Assembly (NCBI GenBank): GCA_963772965.1
Contig: CAVYZU010000013.1
Span: 1 to 64,000, forward strand
Length of the DNA stretch: 64,000 nucleotides
Origin: AP-15 sp963772965
GTDB taxonomy: Bacteria > Pseudomonadota > Alphaproteobacteria > ATCC43930 > CGMCC-115725
Reading direction: 5' to 3'
Shown piece by piece: positions 35,515 to 45,186 of this stretch. A program made the position numbers and the translations under genes. The notes under the pieces were generated by a model that did not search any database, was not told where the DNA came from, and worked only from the letters and a program-made list of their open reading frames with translations. Every line of letters starts with the position of its first letter. Position 1 is the first letter of the stretch.

Positions 35515-35789
35515 TTTGAGCGCATTTAGAGCCAGGCAAAATGCTCTAAAATCCGGTGGGAGCAAGGGAGCAAGCGATGGCGGTAGCTGGTTGAGTTCAA
35601 GGAAATCGCGGACGGGTCCGGGGTTGACAGAGAGGTCCTTTGTCTGCTCCAGCAACACGCTCCCAATGTCATGCAACAATGCTTGGAAAACTTTCCGCGG
35701 CAGCTTTTGGTTAAGAAGTGCCTTATTGTTTTTTGCAATTGCACGATAATGGTCAAAATACCTCCGTTAATAACCCCTCTCTTTGATAT

Positions 35790-35927
35790 TTTCCCAGCGC
35801 GATTCGGCTTTTCGGTCTCTTATATTCCGCTGTCTGCGCCCTTACGGTGGTAGTAGGCATTATTGCTTCCCAGATATCCGGCTTGGATGCGCGCAACTAT
35901 GAGCGGCGCGAGGACATCAAGATTTAA
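35790..35927 (+). pseudogene. C-terminal fragment of a membrane protein
   Basis: An open stretch without start codon reads 'IRLFGLLYSAVCALTVVVGI' then 'IASQISGLDARNYERREDIK', a transmembrane helix followed by a short charged tail. It is cut upstream. The source family cannot be told. Confidence 0.3.
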
Positions 35928-36064
35928 TTGCTTTCTGGTTAAGAACGGATTTGGAGTACCGACGACCTGGGGGTTCAACATTGATAGGTATCGACCCGGT
36001 TAGACCGGGGCTGGCGTTCTTCACCACTGCGCCAATCGCAGATCTCATGGGTAAGCGACGACCG

Positions 36065-36706
36065 CTAATAAGGCTTAATACCCACCGCGCAGTGGTGGGG
36101 CGATGCGATAAAGAACGTGCCATCAGCCTCGGCCTGAGCGAGGGCAGCATGCCATTCGGCGGCTTCGTCTCCAGTGAGGGTTGCCAGTATCCGCTGCTTG
36201 ACGATGGTAATCTTTGAGACCTCTTCATCGCTTGCCACGGTGAACTGCGGAAAGCAGGTCAGCCGGGTCAGTCCCGCTGCATCAAAACGCTGATTAGGCT
36301 GGTGTCGGCGCACCCATCTGCGGCGGCACCGCCACTAGCCATTCCGGGCTGATCCGCCTTGGCACGAACGCCGGAACTGAGCCGTACGTTCACCCACGAC
36401 GGCATGTCGGTAGCACGAACGATGGCGGCGACCCGTCCGCCGGGTTTGGTCACCCGCACCAGTTCGGCTAGCATCCGGTCGGCGTCGCCTTCTTCCATTA
36501 CCGTGAAAGAGAGCGCGACATCGACACTGTTTTCGGGAAGCGGGATCGCCTCGGCACTCCCTTCCTGAAAAGTAATCTCATCGCCAAACCATGCCAGTCG
36601 GTTACTACCGGAGGCCTACCAGCCGCGATATGGCCTGCTCAATCCCGAGGGTCTGAAACAGATCAAGCAAATTCGCTTCAACTCCACTGATCGCTGTCGC
36701 GGTCAC
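36065..36706 (-). pseudogene. SAM-dependent methyltransferase, internal deletion and frameshift
   Basis: A GTG at 36706 with GGGAGG upstream opens 'MTATAISGVEANLLDLFQTL'. The Rossmann motif I region is missing near 36610. The frame 36610-36270 reads 'FQEGSAEAIPLPENSVDVAL' and 'MLAELVRVTKPGGRVAAIVR', typical of motifs II-IV of UbiE-like methyltransferases. After a shift near 36280 it ends with 'AEADGTFFIASPHHCAVG', a normal C-terminus for the group. Without motif I it cannot bind SAM. It sits downstream of the epimerase gene on the same strand. Confidence 0.7.
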
Positions 36707-36752
36707 TTTTTCCCTCCCTCGCCGAATGGTTCGCGCCCCAGATCAGGCCGGC

Positions 36753-37628
36753 TTAACTAGGCTGCGGTGGTCCGCTATCGCCGTAGGCTGCCAGTTCCGC
36801 TAACAAGGTCTTCAGGCTAAAAGACGGTTTATAGCCCAACCACCGAACTGTCTCGGAAATATCCAGCTTGGTTGGCTTTAGGGTCGGGTCGAGCCCGTAA
36901 GAGATCGCCAGATCGTAATATTCAAAATAGTATTTTTTAAATGTAGAGCCGGCACCATCGGCATCCCAATGATCAAGATCCGCGTCTGTGTATTCATATG
37001 CGCTGTCAAGGGTAAGTATAAGGGACCGATCGAGATGTTGTCGTGAAATGAGCTCCATGCTCTGGATAACCGCTGAAGCAACATCATCAATGTGAACTGC
37101 TCCCCTCCAAAACCATCGTGCCCAATCGATATAATTAGCGTAGGCATCGTGGTTCCAAAATGGAATGAAGGCTCGCGGGCGAAGGGTGATCACGTTCATA
37201 TTACGGTATCTTCTATAATCCTCCACGATATGTTCGGCCAGAATCTTGCTGCTCCCGTATCTTGTATCCGGCCTGTGAACACTGGTTGTGGAAATGAATA
37301 CGATCTTGTCGATGCCCTGTGAAAGGGCAGCCTCGAAAACCTCGAAGGTGCCGCGCACATTAAGATCGAAGAAGTCGTAAGCTTTTTTAATGCCACGAGC
37401 TTCGTGGATACCGTGCCAAGCCGCTATGTGGACAATGCAATCGCAACCGGCAAAGAATTCCCCCAAGTGTGACCGATCCAGAATAGACCCCTGGATAAAT
37501 ATCGCGTTGAGTTTTAAATCCCGTGGGGCTCGAACATCCAGAATGACCGGTGTATGCCCTTTGCTCAGCAACATGGGTGCGAGAGTTTGGCCGAGATCTC
37601 CCGCCCCCCCCGTCAGAAGCACCTTCAT
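36753..37628 (-). CDS. NAD(P)-dependent epimerase/dehydratase (extended SDR)
   Basis: 291 residues. The N-terminal 'MKVLLTGGAGDLGQTLAPML' carries the GxxGxxG cofactor loop of extended short-chain dehydrogenases. 'DCIVHIAAWHG' and 'IVFISTTSVHR' are core strands, and 'TRYGSSKILAEH' gives the catalytic Tyr-x3-Lys. Likely substrates are nucleotide sugars or related compounds; no specific one can be assigned. Its promoter region and first codons are partly duplicated at 42269-42376. GC is lower than in its neighbours. Confidence 0.8.
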   Translation of the reverse strand: MKVLLTGGAGDLGQTLAPMLLSKGHTPVILDVRAPRDLKLNAIFIQGSILDRSHLGEFFAGCDCIVHIAAWHGIHEARGIKKAYDFFDLNVRGTFEVFEAALSQGIDKIVFISTTSVHRPDTRYGSSKILAEHIVEDYRRYRNMNVITLRPRAFIPFWNHDAYANYIDWARWFWRGAVHIDDVASAVIQSMELISRQHLDRSLILTLDSAYEYTDADLDHWDADGAGSTFKKYYFEYYDLAISYGLDPTLKPTKLDISETVRWLGYKPSFSLKTLLAELAAYGDSGPPQPS

Positions 37629-37948
37629 TGTCTGCTCCCTACCTTGTGACGGACGAGCTTACCCGATCATGGACACACTCAAAGGCGCAATTCCCGCGAG
37701 GAACAAAATCACCTCTGGCCGGTTTTCCCCGTCCTGCACAGGACGCCCATGGCCGCGTCGCTGTCGGTCGCTGTTTTTCTTAAAGGCCGTCAGGCCATAC
37801 CGTGTTCTTGACAGGCTCCAGAAGGGCAAAGACGCACGCCAAGCGAGTTCTAGAGCGCCAATTCCGGGCGTTCGCAGGACGGCGATGGCTAGCCCCGGTC
37901 AGATTAGCACCGCTTAGATCGGCGGCTCACAGTTCAGCCTAGAAACAC
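37629..37948. other. Epimerase upstream region, no gene seen
   Basis: 320 bases between the epimerase start and IS630 copy 2. The first 45 bases are the part duplicated near 42350. The remainder has no supportable coding sequence. Confidence 0.4.
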
Positions 37949-39086
37949 TAGTGGTATGACCGAAACACAAGATTCCCTCAGTCGAGCTTTTGCGTCATGA
38001 TGCTGCGATGCGCAGCGATGTTGAAGTCCGGCTTGGGCCGGGGGATCGGGAGCGGCTTGAGGCAGTGGTGGGCGATCGCAATGCTGTCCAGAAGCATGTG
38101 TGGCGAGCGCGGATCATCCTGGCCACGGCAGAAGGCTGCGGCACCGCCGAGGTGATGCGCCGGGCCGGCGTGTCGAAACCCTGCGTGTGGCGCTGGCAGC
38201 GCCGCTTCATGGAGGCGGGGGTCGATGGCCTGTTGCACGACAAGACGCGCAAGCCCGGCAAAGCGCCGATCCCCGAGCCGGTCGTCGGGCGATTGATCGC
38301 GCTCACGCTCGGCGCGCCACCCGGCGAGACCACCCATTGGACGAGCCGCGCGATGGCCGACGCCATGGGGCTGGCGGTCAGCACCGTGCAAAAGATCTGG
38401 CGCGCCCATGGTCTCGCCCCGCATCGGTTGCAGGTCTTCAAACTCAGCCGCGACCCGCAGTTTGCCGCCAGGCTGCGCGATGTCGTGGGCCTTTACGTCG
38501 ACCCTCCGGCGCACAGCCTGGTGCTGTCGGTCGATGAGAAGAGCCAGATCCAGGCGCTCGACCGCACTCAGCCGGGGTTGCCGATCAAGCAAGGCCGCGC
38601 CGGGACAATGACCCATGATTATATCCGCAACGGCACGACCACCCTGTTTGCCGCCCTCAATGTGCTCGACGGCACGGTCATCGGGCAGTGCATGCAGCGC
38701 CACCGGCACCAGGAATTCCTGCGCTTTCTCAATCGCCTCGAGCGCGACATCCCAGCCGGCCGACTGGTCCACGTGATCCTTGACAATTACGGCAGCCACA
38801 AGCACCCCAAAGTCAGGGCTTGGCTGGCCCGGCACCCGCGCTGGACGTTCCACTTCACCCCCACCTCGGCATCCTGGCTCAACGCCGTCGAGGGCTTTTT
38901 TGCCAAGCTAACCCGCCGGCGATTGCAACGCGGCGTGTTTCACTCCCTCGTCGACCTCCAGGCCGCGATCAACCGTTACCTTGCCCAACACAACCACAGT
39001 CCAAAGCCGTTCACCTGGACCGCCGACCCCGACCGCATCATCGCCGCCGCCAACCGCGGGTACCAAGTGTTAAATTCGATCCACTA
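37949..39086 (+). mobile_element. IS630-family element, copy 2
   Basis: 1138 bp bounded by TA; same termini as copy 1. It lies 127 bases before copy 3, in the same orientation. Confidence 0.9.
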
Positions 39087-39087
39087 G
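37990..39087 (+). CDS. IS630-family transposase, copy 2
   Basis: Same 365-residue product as copy 1 except for Asn instead of Asp near the C-terminus ('GYQVLNSIH'). It has the same upstream extra G that puts the 'MTETQ' start out of frame. Confidence 0.9.
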   Translation: MRHDAAMRSDVEVRLGPGDRERLEAVVGDRNAVQKHVWRARIILATAEGCGTAEVMRRAGVSKPCVWRWQRRFMEAGVDGLLHDKTRKPGKAPIPEPVVGRLIALTLGAPPGETTHWTSRAMADAMGLAVSTVQKIWRAHGLAPHRLQVFKLSRDPQFAARLRDVVGLYVDPPAHSLVLSVDEKSQIQALDRTQPGLPIKQGRAGTMTHDYIRNGTTTLFAALNVLDGTVIGQCMQRHRHQEFLRFLNRLERDIPAGRLVHVILDNYGSHKHPKVRAWLARHPRWTFHFTPTSASWLNAVEGFFAKLTRRRLQRGVFHSLVDLQAAINRYLAQHNHSPKPFTWTADPDRIIAAANRGYQVLNSIH

Positions 39088-39213
39088 CGGTCTTCGTTCG
39101 GGAGAAGGCAAAGAACGCTTAAACAACCCACAGCCATGAAGTTTAGCGTCGCCGGAGCCGGAGGATGCGGCGGAGGTCGCTGATAGCGTTCCGCTGGCAA
39201 TGATAGGAATCGC

Positions 39214-40350
39214 TAGTGGTATGACCGAAACACAAGATTCCCTCAGTCGAGCTTTTGCGTCATGATGCTGCGATGCGCAGCGATGTTGAAGTCCGGCTTG
39301 GGCCGGGGGATCGGGAGCGGCTTGAGGCAGTGGTGGGCGATCGCAATGCTGTCCAGAAGCATGTGTGGCGAGCGCGGATCATCCTGGCCACGGCAGAAGG
39401 CTGCGGCACCGCCGAGGTGATGCGCCGGGCCGGCGTGTCGAAACCCTGCGTGTGGCGCTGGCAGCGCCGCTTCATGGAGGCGGGGGTCGATGGCCTGTTG
39501 CACGACAAGACGCGCAAGCCCGGCAAAGCGCCGATCCCCGAGCCGGTCGTCGGGCGATTGATCGCGCTCACGCTCGGCGCGCCACCCGGCGAGACCACCC
39601 ATTGGACGAGCCGCGCGATGGCCGACGCCATGGGGCTGGCGGTCAGCACCGTGCAAAAGATCTGGCGCGCCCATGGTCTCGCCCCGCATCGGTTGCAGGT
39701 CTTCAAACTCAGCCGCGACCCGCAGTTTGCCGCCAGGCTGCGCGATGTCGTGGGCCTTTACGTCGACCCTCCGGCGCACAGCCTGGTGCTGTCGGTCGAT
39801 GAGAAGAGCCAGATCCAGGCGCTCGACCGCACTCAGCCGGGGTTGCCGATCAAGCAAGGCCGCGCCGGGACAATGACCCATGATTATATCCGCAACGGCA
39901 CGACCACCCTGTTTGCCGCCCTCAATGTGCTCGACGGCACGGTCATCGGGCAGTGCATGCAGCGCCACCGGCACCAGGAATTCCTGCGCTTTCTCAATCG
40001 CCTCGAGCGCGACATCCCAGCCGGCCGACTGGTCCACGTGATCCTTGACAATTACGGCAGCCACAAGCACCCCAAAGTCAGGGCTTGGCTGGCCCGGCAC
40101 CCGCGCTGGACGTTCCACTTCACCCCCACCTCGGCATCCTGGCTCAACGCCGTCGAGGGCTTTTTTGCCAAGCTAACCCGCCGGCGATTGCAACGCGGCG
40201 TGTTTCACTCCCTCGTCGACCTCCAGGCCGCGATCAACCGTTACCTTGCCCAACACAACCACAGTCCAAAGCCGTTCACCTGGACCGCCACCCCGACCGC
40301 ATCATCGCCGCCGCCAACCGCGGGTACCAAGTGTTAGATTCGATCCACTA
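39214..40350 (+). mobile_element. IS630-family element, copy 3
   Basis: 1137 bp, one base shorter than copies 1 and 2, bounded by TA. The missing base is a G at about 40289 ('ccgccaccccgacc' instead of 'ccgccgaccccgacc'). Confidence 0.9.
39255..40337 (+). pseudogene. IS630-family transposase, copy 3, C-terminal frameshift
   Basis: Identical to copy 2 up to 'KPFTWTA', then out of frame for the last 20 or so residues because of a one-base deletion. All DDE residues lie upstream of the shift, so partial activity is conceivable. Confidence 0.85.
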
Positions 40351-40493
40351 GGGGTATTCGGTAGCACATAAAAGGATTCTTTGTCCAGCCAACAGTAGTA
40401 GCAACGGGTATGCTTTCCGCCGTACTCGATACGCACATCGCGAGCACCGACTTTGCGAAGAAATTTGATAACAGCGCGGAGATGGGAACGCAT

Positions 40494-40840
40494 TTTGGAG
40501 AAACTTTCATGAATAACGATTACATAAATAAGATCTATATCAAAAATCATTGCCGCCAATAGTACAACAGATAATTTCTTCAGTCTGTCTGGTACTACCT
40601 CAGAATGCGGGTTTATACGTGACTTATGTTCTGTAGACTGTTTTCGGGCATGACTGCCGTCTATGGGTCCAAATAGAGGCGGAACCGCAGGGGTGGTAAT
40701 GGCTCGCGTTATCCATATGGAGACGCCTTAATCTGATCTCAGATTTTGCCTGGTGGTCTATTTTCGTTTTTGGATCGCGGGACCACACCGCGAATGAGAA
40801 TTCACTGCCGGCCAGTTCATCCCCTGAGGGCCGGCCCTCT
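40494..40840. other. Stretch without a supportable gene
   Basis: AT-richer sequence upstream of the split small gene and downstream of the recombinase. I see no reading frame with motif or ribosome-binding site. Confidence 0.35.
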
Positions 40841-40864
40841 CGGCGTAAGTTTCTGCTTACGCCG
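40841..40864. repeat. Perfect 9-bp hairpin CGGCGTAAG-TTTCTG-CTTACGCCG
   Basis: It lies 97-120 bases downstream of the serine recombinase stop. It could be a terminator without U-run or part of a recombination site. Confidence 0.45.
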
Positions 40865-40960
40865 TTATGGTCGTACTCCATAAAGGGAAGCCGCGACATA
40901 GTGGATCTTGTAGGTTCGGGCGATCTTGATCGAAACCTGACCGTGGTGGCGGCGTTCCGG

Positions 40961-41521
40961 TCACGCCGGTCCGGTCGGCTCTCCCAAGACCCGATATACA
41001 CTCGCCCGTCCGATTCCTAACCGGCGGGCGATATCGACCGGACGCACGCCCTCGGATCGTAACGCCATGACCTCGGCGGCTTTGGCGCGCGCTGTCGGCT
41101 TGCGACCCTTGTATTTCCCTTCGGTCTTTGCCTTGAGGATGCCCTCACGCTGCCGTTCCAACATCATTTCCCGCTCGAAAGCCCCGACAGCGGCAATTAC
41201 CGTGAACATCAAGCGACCGGTTGCCGTGCTCGTGTCGGCTCCCAAATTTAGGACGCAGAGATCGGCACCTTTCGCCTTCACCTGATCGAGGATTTCAAGC
41301 AGATGTTGCGTCGATATCGCCAATCGATCCAGCTTCGCCACGACCAGAGTGTCGCCCTCGCGTATGAAGTCGAGACCCGCGGTGAGTTGCGGTCGTTTGC
41401 CGATCGCCGAAACCTGCTCGCTGAAGATCTTGTGACATCCAGTGGCGGTCAGATCTCGAAGCTGGGCGTCAAACCCGGCCTGTTGGTCGAATGTGCTCGT
41501 GCGTCCATAGCCAACTCGCAA
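40961..41521 (-). CDS. Serine recombinase (resolvase/invertase family), 186 aa
   Basis: It has 'GYGRTSTFDQQAGFDAQLRD' with the catalytic Ser in the R-x-S segment, 'LVVAKLDRLAISTQHLLEIL' (the conserved DRL helix), 'GRLMFTVIAAVGAFEREMM' with 'RQREGI' (dimer and E helix), and a C-terminal Hin-like helix-turn-helix ('VRPVDIARRLGIGRASVYRV'). Length is typical of Tn3-type resolvases or DNA invertases. It starts at TTG 41521. No paired inverted crossover sites were identified nearby, so resolution versus inversion is undecided. Confidence 0.88.
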   Translation of the reverse strand: MRVGYGRTSTFDQQAGFDAQLRDLTATGCHKIFSEQVSAIGKRPQLTAGLDFIREGDTLVVAKLDRLAISTQHLLEILDQVKAKGADLCVLNLGADTSTATGRLMFTVIAAVGAFEREMMLERQREGILKAKTEGKYKGRKPTARAKAAEVMALRSEGVRPVDIARRLGIGRASVYRVLGEPTGPA

Positions 41522-41718
41522 TTCAATCTCCGTCTCAGTTGCATCTGAGACATTGTGGTCGAATTGTACCAGAAATAGAAGTACTATTCTTGTGAGACAT
41601 AATTAATTGGGCCAGAAATTAGCCCAGTAGGGCAAGCCTTTGTGAGACGGAACCCAAATGAGGGGAAGGCGGCGATGGTGCCGCCTCGCCTATATCATGA
41701 CGCGTTTTTTTGGGACGG

Positions 41719-42048
41719 TCATTTATCCCAAGGTCCCCAATGCGCAGACCCAACGCAGGTCGCTTCATATTGGGTGTAACGAACACGCTCAACACCAGGA
41801 TACTCGCTGGCCGCATGCCATCGGTGATCCGTCGTGTCAAAAACTGTGTCGTCTGATGGGTCATAAATCCATGCGTGATCGATCGGAATGATGCTTTCGC
41901 CTATGTGGCAGAGACGGACGCCATGAACAAGAGTCAGCGCAGCATCTTCCAGGACTGCAAGGCCGGCAAGTTCGTAGCATCGTTTTTCAGGCTTCCGAAT
42001 CCTGCGCAGACGTTTCGGTGGTGGTTTGATGGCGTCCATAAAAGCCAT
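41719..42048 (-). CDS. Unrecognised 109-aa protein with HAWI motif
   Basis: ATG at 42048. The product reads 'KRCYELAGLAVLEDAALTLV', 'PIDHAWIYDPSDDTVFDTTD' and 'YEATCVGSAHWGPWDK'. The Cys-Tyr-Glu helix followed by Val-His-Gly and then His-Ala-Trp resembles the Cys-His-Asp order of small papain-like or transglutaminase-like folds, but this is only a pattern. It has decayed sequence on both sides. Confidence 0.45.
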   Translation of the reverse strand: MAFMDAIKPPPKRLRRIRKPEKRCYELAGLAVLEDAALTLVHGVRLCHIGESIIPIDHAWIYDPSDDTVFDTTDHRWHAASEYPGVERVRYTQYEATCVGSAHWGPWDK

Positions 42049-42268
42049 CTGTATCGATCGCCCCCCTCCATCAAGAGAAAACTTCGCTGCGCATTTTTCA
42101 GCGGATCGAGTTGGCGGCGGTAAGGGTCTTCGGCGTGAACCGGACGAGGAGGTCGTTCTAACACGCATATTGAACTTCAGGAGCCAACCGCAACCGTATC
42201 GACAATGCTGCTGACTCGCACCGCGTCGCCTCGGCCTATTTCTATCCAGGCACAATCCCGCTGCTTTG
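42049..42268. other. Non-coding/decayed stretch
   Basis: Between the 109-aa gene and the duplicated epimerase start. Its frames continue from the epimerase fragment but match nothing I recognise. Confidence 0.35.
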
Positions 42269-42376
42269 AGCAACATAGGCACGAGGGTCTGGCCGAGATC
42301 CCCGGCACCTCCCGTCAGAAGCACCTTCATCGTCTGCTCCCCTACCCTGTGACGGACGAGCTAACCCGATCACGGA
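42269..42376 (-). pseudogene. Duplicated 5' end of the epimerase gene
   Basis: The minus strand gives 'MKVLLTGGAGDLGQTLVPML', nearly the same as the first 20 residues of the intact epimerase. The upstream 45 bases (37629-37673 versus 42331-42376) are also alike. The copy breaks off after codon 21. Confidence 0.8.
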
Positions 42377-42439
42377 GGCCCTGGTCGCCTACGATTGAAT
42401 GCATCACCAATAACAGAAAAGCGATCTGAGCAAACGAGG

Positions 42440-42520
42440 CCCGATGGAGCGTGCTCGCCATAGATTTTGAGACGAACTTGTTGCCCGCCATAGGCTTAAG
42501 ACGAGCTATGCTCCATCGGG
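42440..42520. repeat. 81-bp inverted-repeat module, possible MITE
   Basis: CCCGATGGAGC at 42440-42450 and its exact complement GCTCCATCGGG at 42510-42520 enclose two direct copies of CGCCATAG-(A/G)(T/C)TTnAGACGA (42457 and 42487). It has the size and symmetry of a miniature inverted-repeat element or an operator. Confidence 0.45.
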
Positions 42521-42790
42521 TAATCATCATATATATAGGTGCTCTATGAAGTTCAAGCCATGATTGTCAAAGTATTTCTGAAGATGAAAAAAGACGAAGC
42601 ATTAATATAGGCTTCTCTCGTTCACCCTGATATATATGCTGGTGTCGCGGTGATGGCATCCCTTGATGATCTCCATCTCGGGAGAAAGCCCCTCGTCTTT
42701 TTCGTCGTCCGGATCGACCTGATCGGGGAGATGTTGGTTTGCCCGTGTCCACTCCCATTGCACAGGCATCGGTGCAAAGCTCCGCCCTGA

Positions 42791-44683
42791 CCCAAGTTCC
42801 GCAGTTTGATTTTGAACAGCATGGTAACTCAATGGGTTGCAAGCCATTTTAAGTTTTAGGCACCACGGTTTTGGGTTCAGGCGGCGGGCGGCATCTCCTG
42901 GAAGACCGGCGGAAGGGTGAGGCCGATAGCGCGGCAGATCGGGTCGATGGTCGGGCCTGGCGCGGTGCGCAGGCGCGCCCGGCGACCATCCTGTTCGACA
43001 TCGATTTCGCTGAGGTCGACAAGATCGTCGACGATGCGCTGCCATTCGAGCCGGCTGCGACGGGCGGCGAGCCGGTCGAAAAGCTCCTTGCGCAGGACAA
43101 GGGCGAGGAAGGTGCAGAAGACGTGGCCGCGGATGCCGGCGTCGGTTTTGTGGAAGATCGGGCGGGTGGCGAGCAGCGCCTTTGCGGTTTTGAAGGCGTC
43201 CTCCACGGCCAGCAGATTGCGGTAGCGCAACACGATCTGGAGCGCGGCGATCTTGGTGTTGGTGCGCAGCACGAAGAGACCGTCGAACCGGGTATCGGCC
43301 TCGATCTTGGCGCGGTCGATGACAAAGCCGCCGCCCGCGGGCGTCTTCAGGAAGCGACGAAAACCCTTGTTGGCGACGAGCGCCTTGTCGCCCTGGGCGA
43401 GCTTGCGCTCGAGACCGGCGACGATTTCGGCGCGCGCCGCGGCGTCCTTTTTGGCTTCCTCCTCGTTGCGGCAGATGATGTAGCGCCGCCCGGCGATCGT
43501 CGTCTCCCGGATCGCCAGTTCGGTCTCGCCTTTCTGGCGGGGAATGACGAGCGGCACGGCGAGGCCATCATCCTCGATGACCCCGGTGCGCACCTCGCGG
43601 CTGGTGCGTTCGCGCACGCCGAGGATGTACTGGATCTTCTCGGCTTCGAGGGCGGCGATGGTATCGGCACTGATCATGCCGCGATCGGCAACGATGCAAG
43701 CATCGAGGATCCCAAAGCGCTCGCGCAGCCGTTTGACTACTGGCAACAACAGCGTCACGTCGGCCGTGTTGCCGGGCATCACAAAGGACGCGATCGGCCG
43801 GTCGGCGTCGTCAAGCACGATGCCGAGCACGACCTGCTTCAGGTGACCGCGATAGTCTTTGGAGTGGCCGTACTGGCCTAGGCTCTCGCCGCCGGCCCCC
43901 TCGAACCATAAACTGGTGGTGTCGAAAAACGCGATCGAAACGGCGCCGAACAGCGGCTGGCGGTGGTGATAGAGTGCCTCCTCGATGGCCTCGGCGGTGC
44001 TGCGGCCGGCCGCGTCGACTTCGCCAAGCCAGGCCATCGCCTTATAGGCGTGGTCGAGATCGAGCCCATCGGTGCCCGGCACACGTACCCGGCTCAGCCA
44101 GTCGCTGGCATGGCGGTCGGAGCCCGAGATCATCAGCCGGTGCAGCACCGTGAGATAGACGGCGCGCTCGACATCAAAGGAAAAGCGCCGGTCGGAGACG
44201 AGGCTCTTGAGCACGTCGCGGCATCCTGTTTCCGCCCACAGCCAGCCGAACACCAGATCAGGTCCGATGCTGAGGCGGTGCAGCTCCGGCAATTCGCCGC
44301 GATAAAAACTCGACAACACGATCGAGCGGCGCGAATGGCGCGCCGCCGAGGCGATCAGCCCATCGATCAGCCCCGAGGCCTCAACTTCATCGCGCCGGCC
44401 GAGCGCCTTGATGACGCGCTGCACGTGGCGGCCGCCCTCGCGCGCGTTCTCGACGAGGTAGAGGTATTCGTAGGCTCCAATCTTCTTGACGCGGACAAAT
44501 ATGGCGCGGCACCTTTGTTCTCCGGTACCAGCACCACGATTCTCTGGGCCGCCGCAAGCAAATTCCTCAATATCTATTGCAATCGTCTGGCCGATTTAGC
44601 ACCACACCTTGGCGTGCCCGGTCGTATCCCTAGCGTTTCCGCGGCTTCCAGCGAGCGATTTACTCCAAACTGAGGAAGTTGGG
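42791..44683 (-). mobile_element. IS1634-family element, copy 3
   Basis: 1893 bp in the same orientation as copy 2, with CCTGA target duplications at 42786-42790 and 44684-44688. Neither flank shows a recognisable interrupted gene. Confidence 0.9.
42877..44424 (-). CDS. IS1634-family transposase, copy 3
   Basis: 515 residues, identical in protein to copies 1 and 2, with the same DDE motifs and the same missing standard start codon. Confidence 0.9.
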   Translation of the reverse strand: MQRVIKALGRRDEVEASGLIDGLIASAARHSRRSIVLSSFYRGELPELHRLSIGPDLVFGWLWAETGCRDVLKSLVSDRRFSFDVERAVYLTVLHRLMISGSDRHASDWLSRVRVPGTDGLDLDHAYKAMAWLGEVDAAGRSTAEAIEEALYHHRQPLFGAVSIAFFDTTSLWFEGAGGESLGQYGHSKDYRGHLKQVVLGIVLDDADRPIASFVMPGNTADVTLLLPVVKRLRERFGILDACIVADRGMISADTIAALEAEKIQYILGVRERTSREVRTGVIEDDGLAVPLVIPRQKGETELAIRETTIAGRRYIICRNEEEAKKDAAARAEIVAGLERKLAQGDKALVANKGFRRFLKTPAGGGFVIDRAKIEADTRFDGLFVLRTNTKIAALQIVLRYRNLLAVEDAFKTAKALLATRPIFHKTDAGIRGHVFCTFLALVLRKELFDRLAARRSRLEWQRIVDDLVDLSEIDVEQDGRRARLRTAPGPTIDPICRAIGLTLPPVFQEMPPAA

Positions 44684-44688
44684 CCTGA

Positions 44689-45186
44689 TGATCGCTTCGG
44701 CTGGCAAGCCAGGGTATGCCTTCCCTCTCTGTACATGAAGCTGGCGGGCGGCTGGCGGTCAAATGGCAGCTTCCTGGCAGAGAAAAATCACTAAAACGCT
44801 AGCGTGTTCAAGCTGTTGTATATTTCCTGGCAGGTATAGCAAGGAAAAGAATCCTAAAAGGTAAAAAAAGAAAACTCTCTCTGTGATTACATTATTTTTT
44901 TCGGGTAAAGAGAAGGAGTTTGCCTCCCGCGGACTCTGTCGGTATAGGCTAATCTGTTGAATTTCCTATGATTATATCATTTTTTACTTGCCAGGAACCT
45001 GGCAGCATAGCAGCCAGCTTCCGATGGGAACGGCAATTACCCGGGTTAAAATGGCACAAATTCCGCATAGACGAGCAATTATGAACAAATATCACCGACA
45101 TCAGAAATATTACTGAGAAAGGTGTGGATAATTTCGACGATTGACCTAAATAGTATTTGAGAGGTGCAATTTGGGAGAGATAATCA
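44689..45186. promoter_or_regulatory. AT-rich region with CCTGGCAG repeats, possible origin/operator of the element
   Basis: About 500 bases without a gene, strikingly AT-rich compared with the flanks. CCTGGCAG occurs at 44773 and 44826, and a palindrome TGCCAGG-AA-CCTGGCA at 44989-45004. It precedes an excisionase-like gene and a P4-type primase/helicase, so it may be the replication origin or excision control region of that module. Confidence 0.5.

Larger units (their letters stand above)
33166..35740 (-). pseudogene. Unrecognised gene split by IS1634 copy 2 and a frameshift
   Basis: Upstream half (about 35740-35520): 'VFQALLHDIGSVLLEQTKDL', then 'FRAFCLALNALK'. When the IS and one TTTGA are removed it continues 'QWVAAEQQATDRFLLGG'. 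After a one-base shift near 33565 it reads 'EANARNELRAIAGSCIATAK' and 'CELHHPVRDGRPPIPL', then ends at 33166 with 'FEQIIDFLDLNELGLE'. The Cys followed by His-His-Pro segment hints at an HNH-like metal site, but I do not recognise the family. The HNH gene lies directly downstream on the same strand. Confidence 0.55.
39143..40493 (-). pseudogene. Small unrecognised protein gene split by IS630 copy 3
   Basis: The minus-strand start at 40493 gives 'MRSHLRAVIKFLRKVGARDV', 'IEYGGKHTRCYYCWLDKE' and 'FYVLPNTP'. It is cut at the IS boundary at 40350. Removing the IS and one TA joins it to 39215-39143: 'SDSYHCQRNAISDLRRILR' and a stop. The rejoined product is about 70 residues, like short HicA-type or other double-stranded-RNA-binding-like small proteins, though that link is only a shape impression. 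Confidence 0.6.

Noticed and set aside
26231..44683. Composite transposon formed by IS1634 copies
   Set aside because: Each copy has its own distinct 5-bp duplication (TTAGA, TTTGA, CCTGA), so all three are independent insertions.
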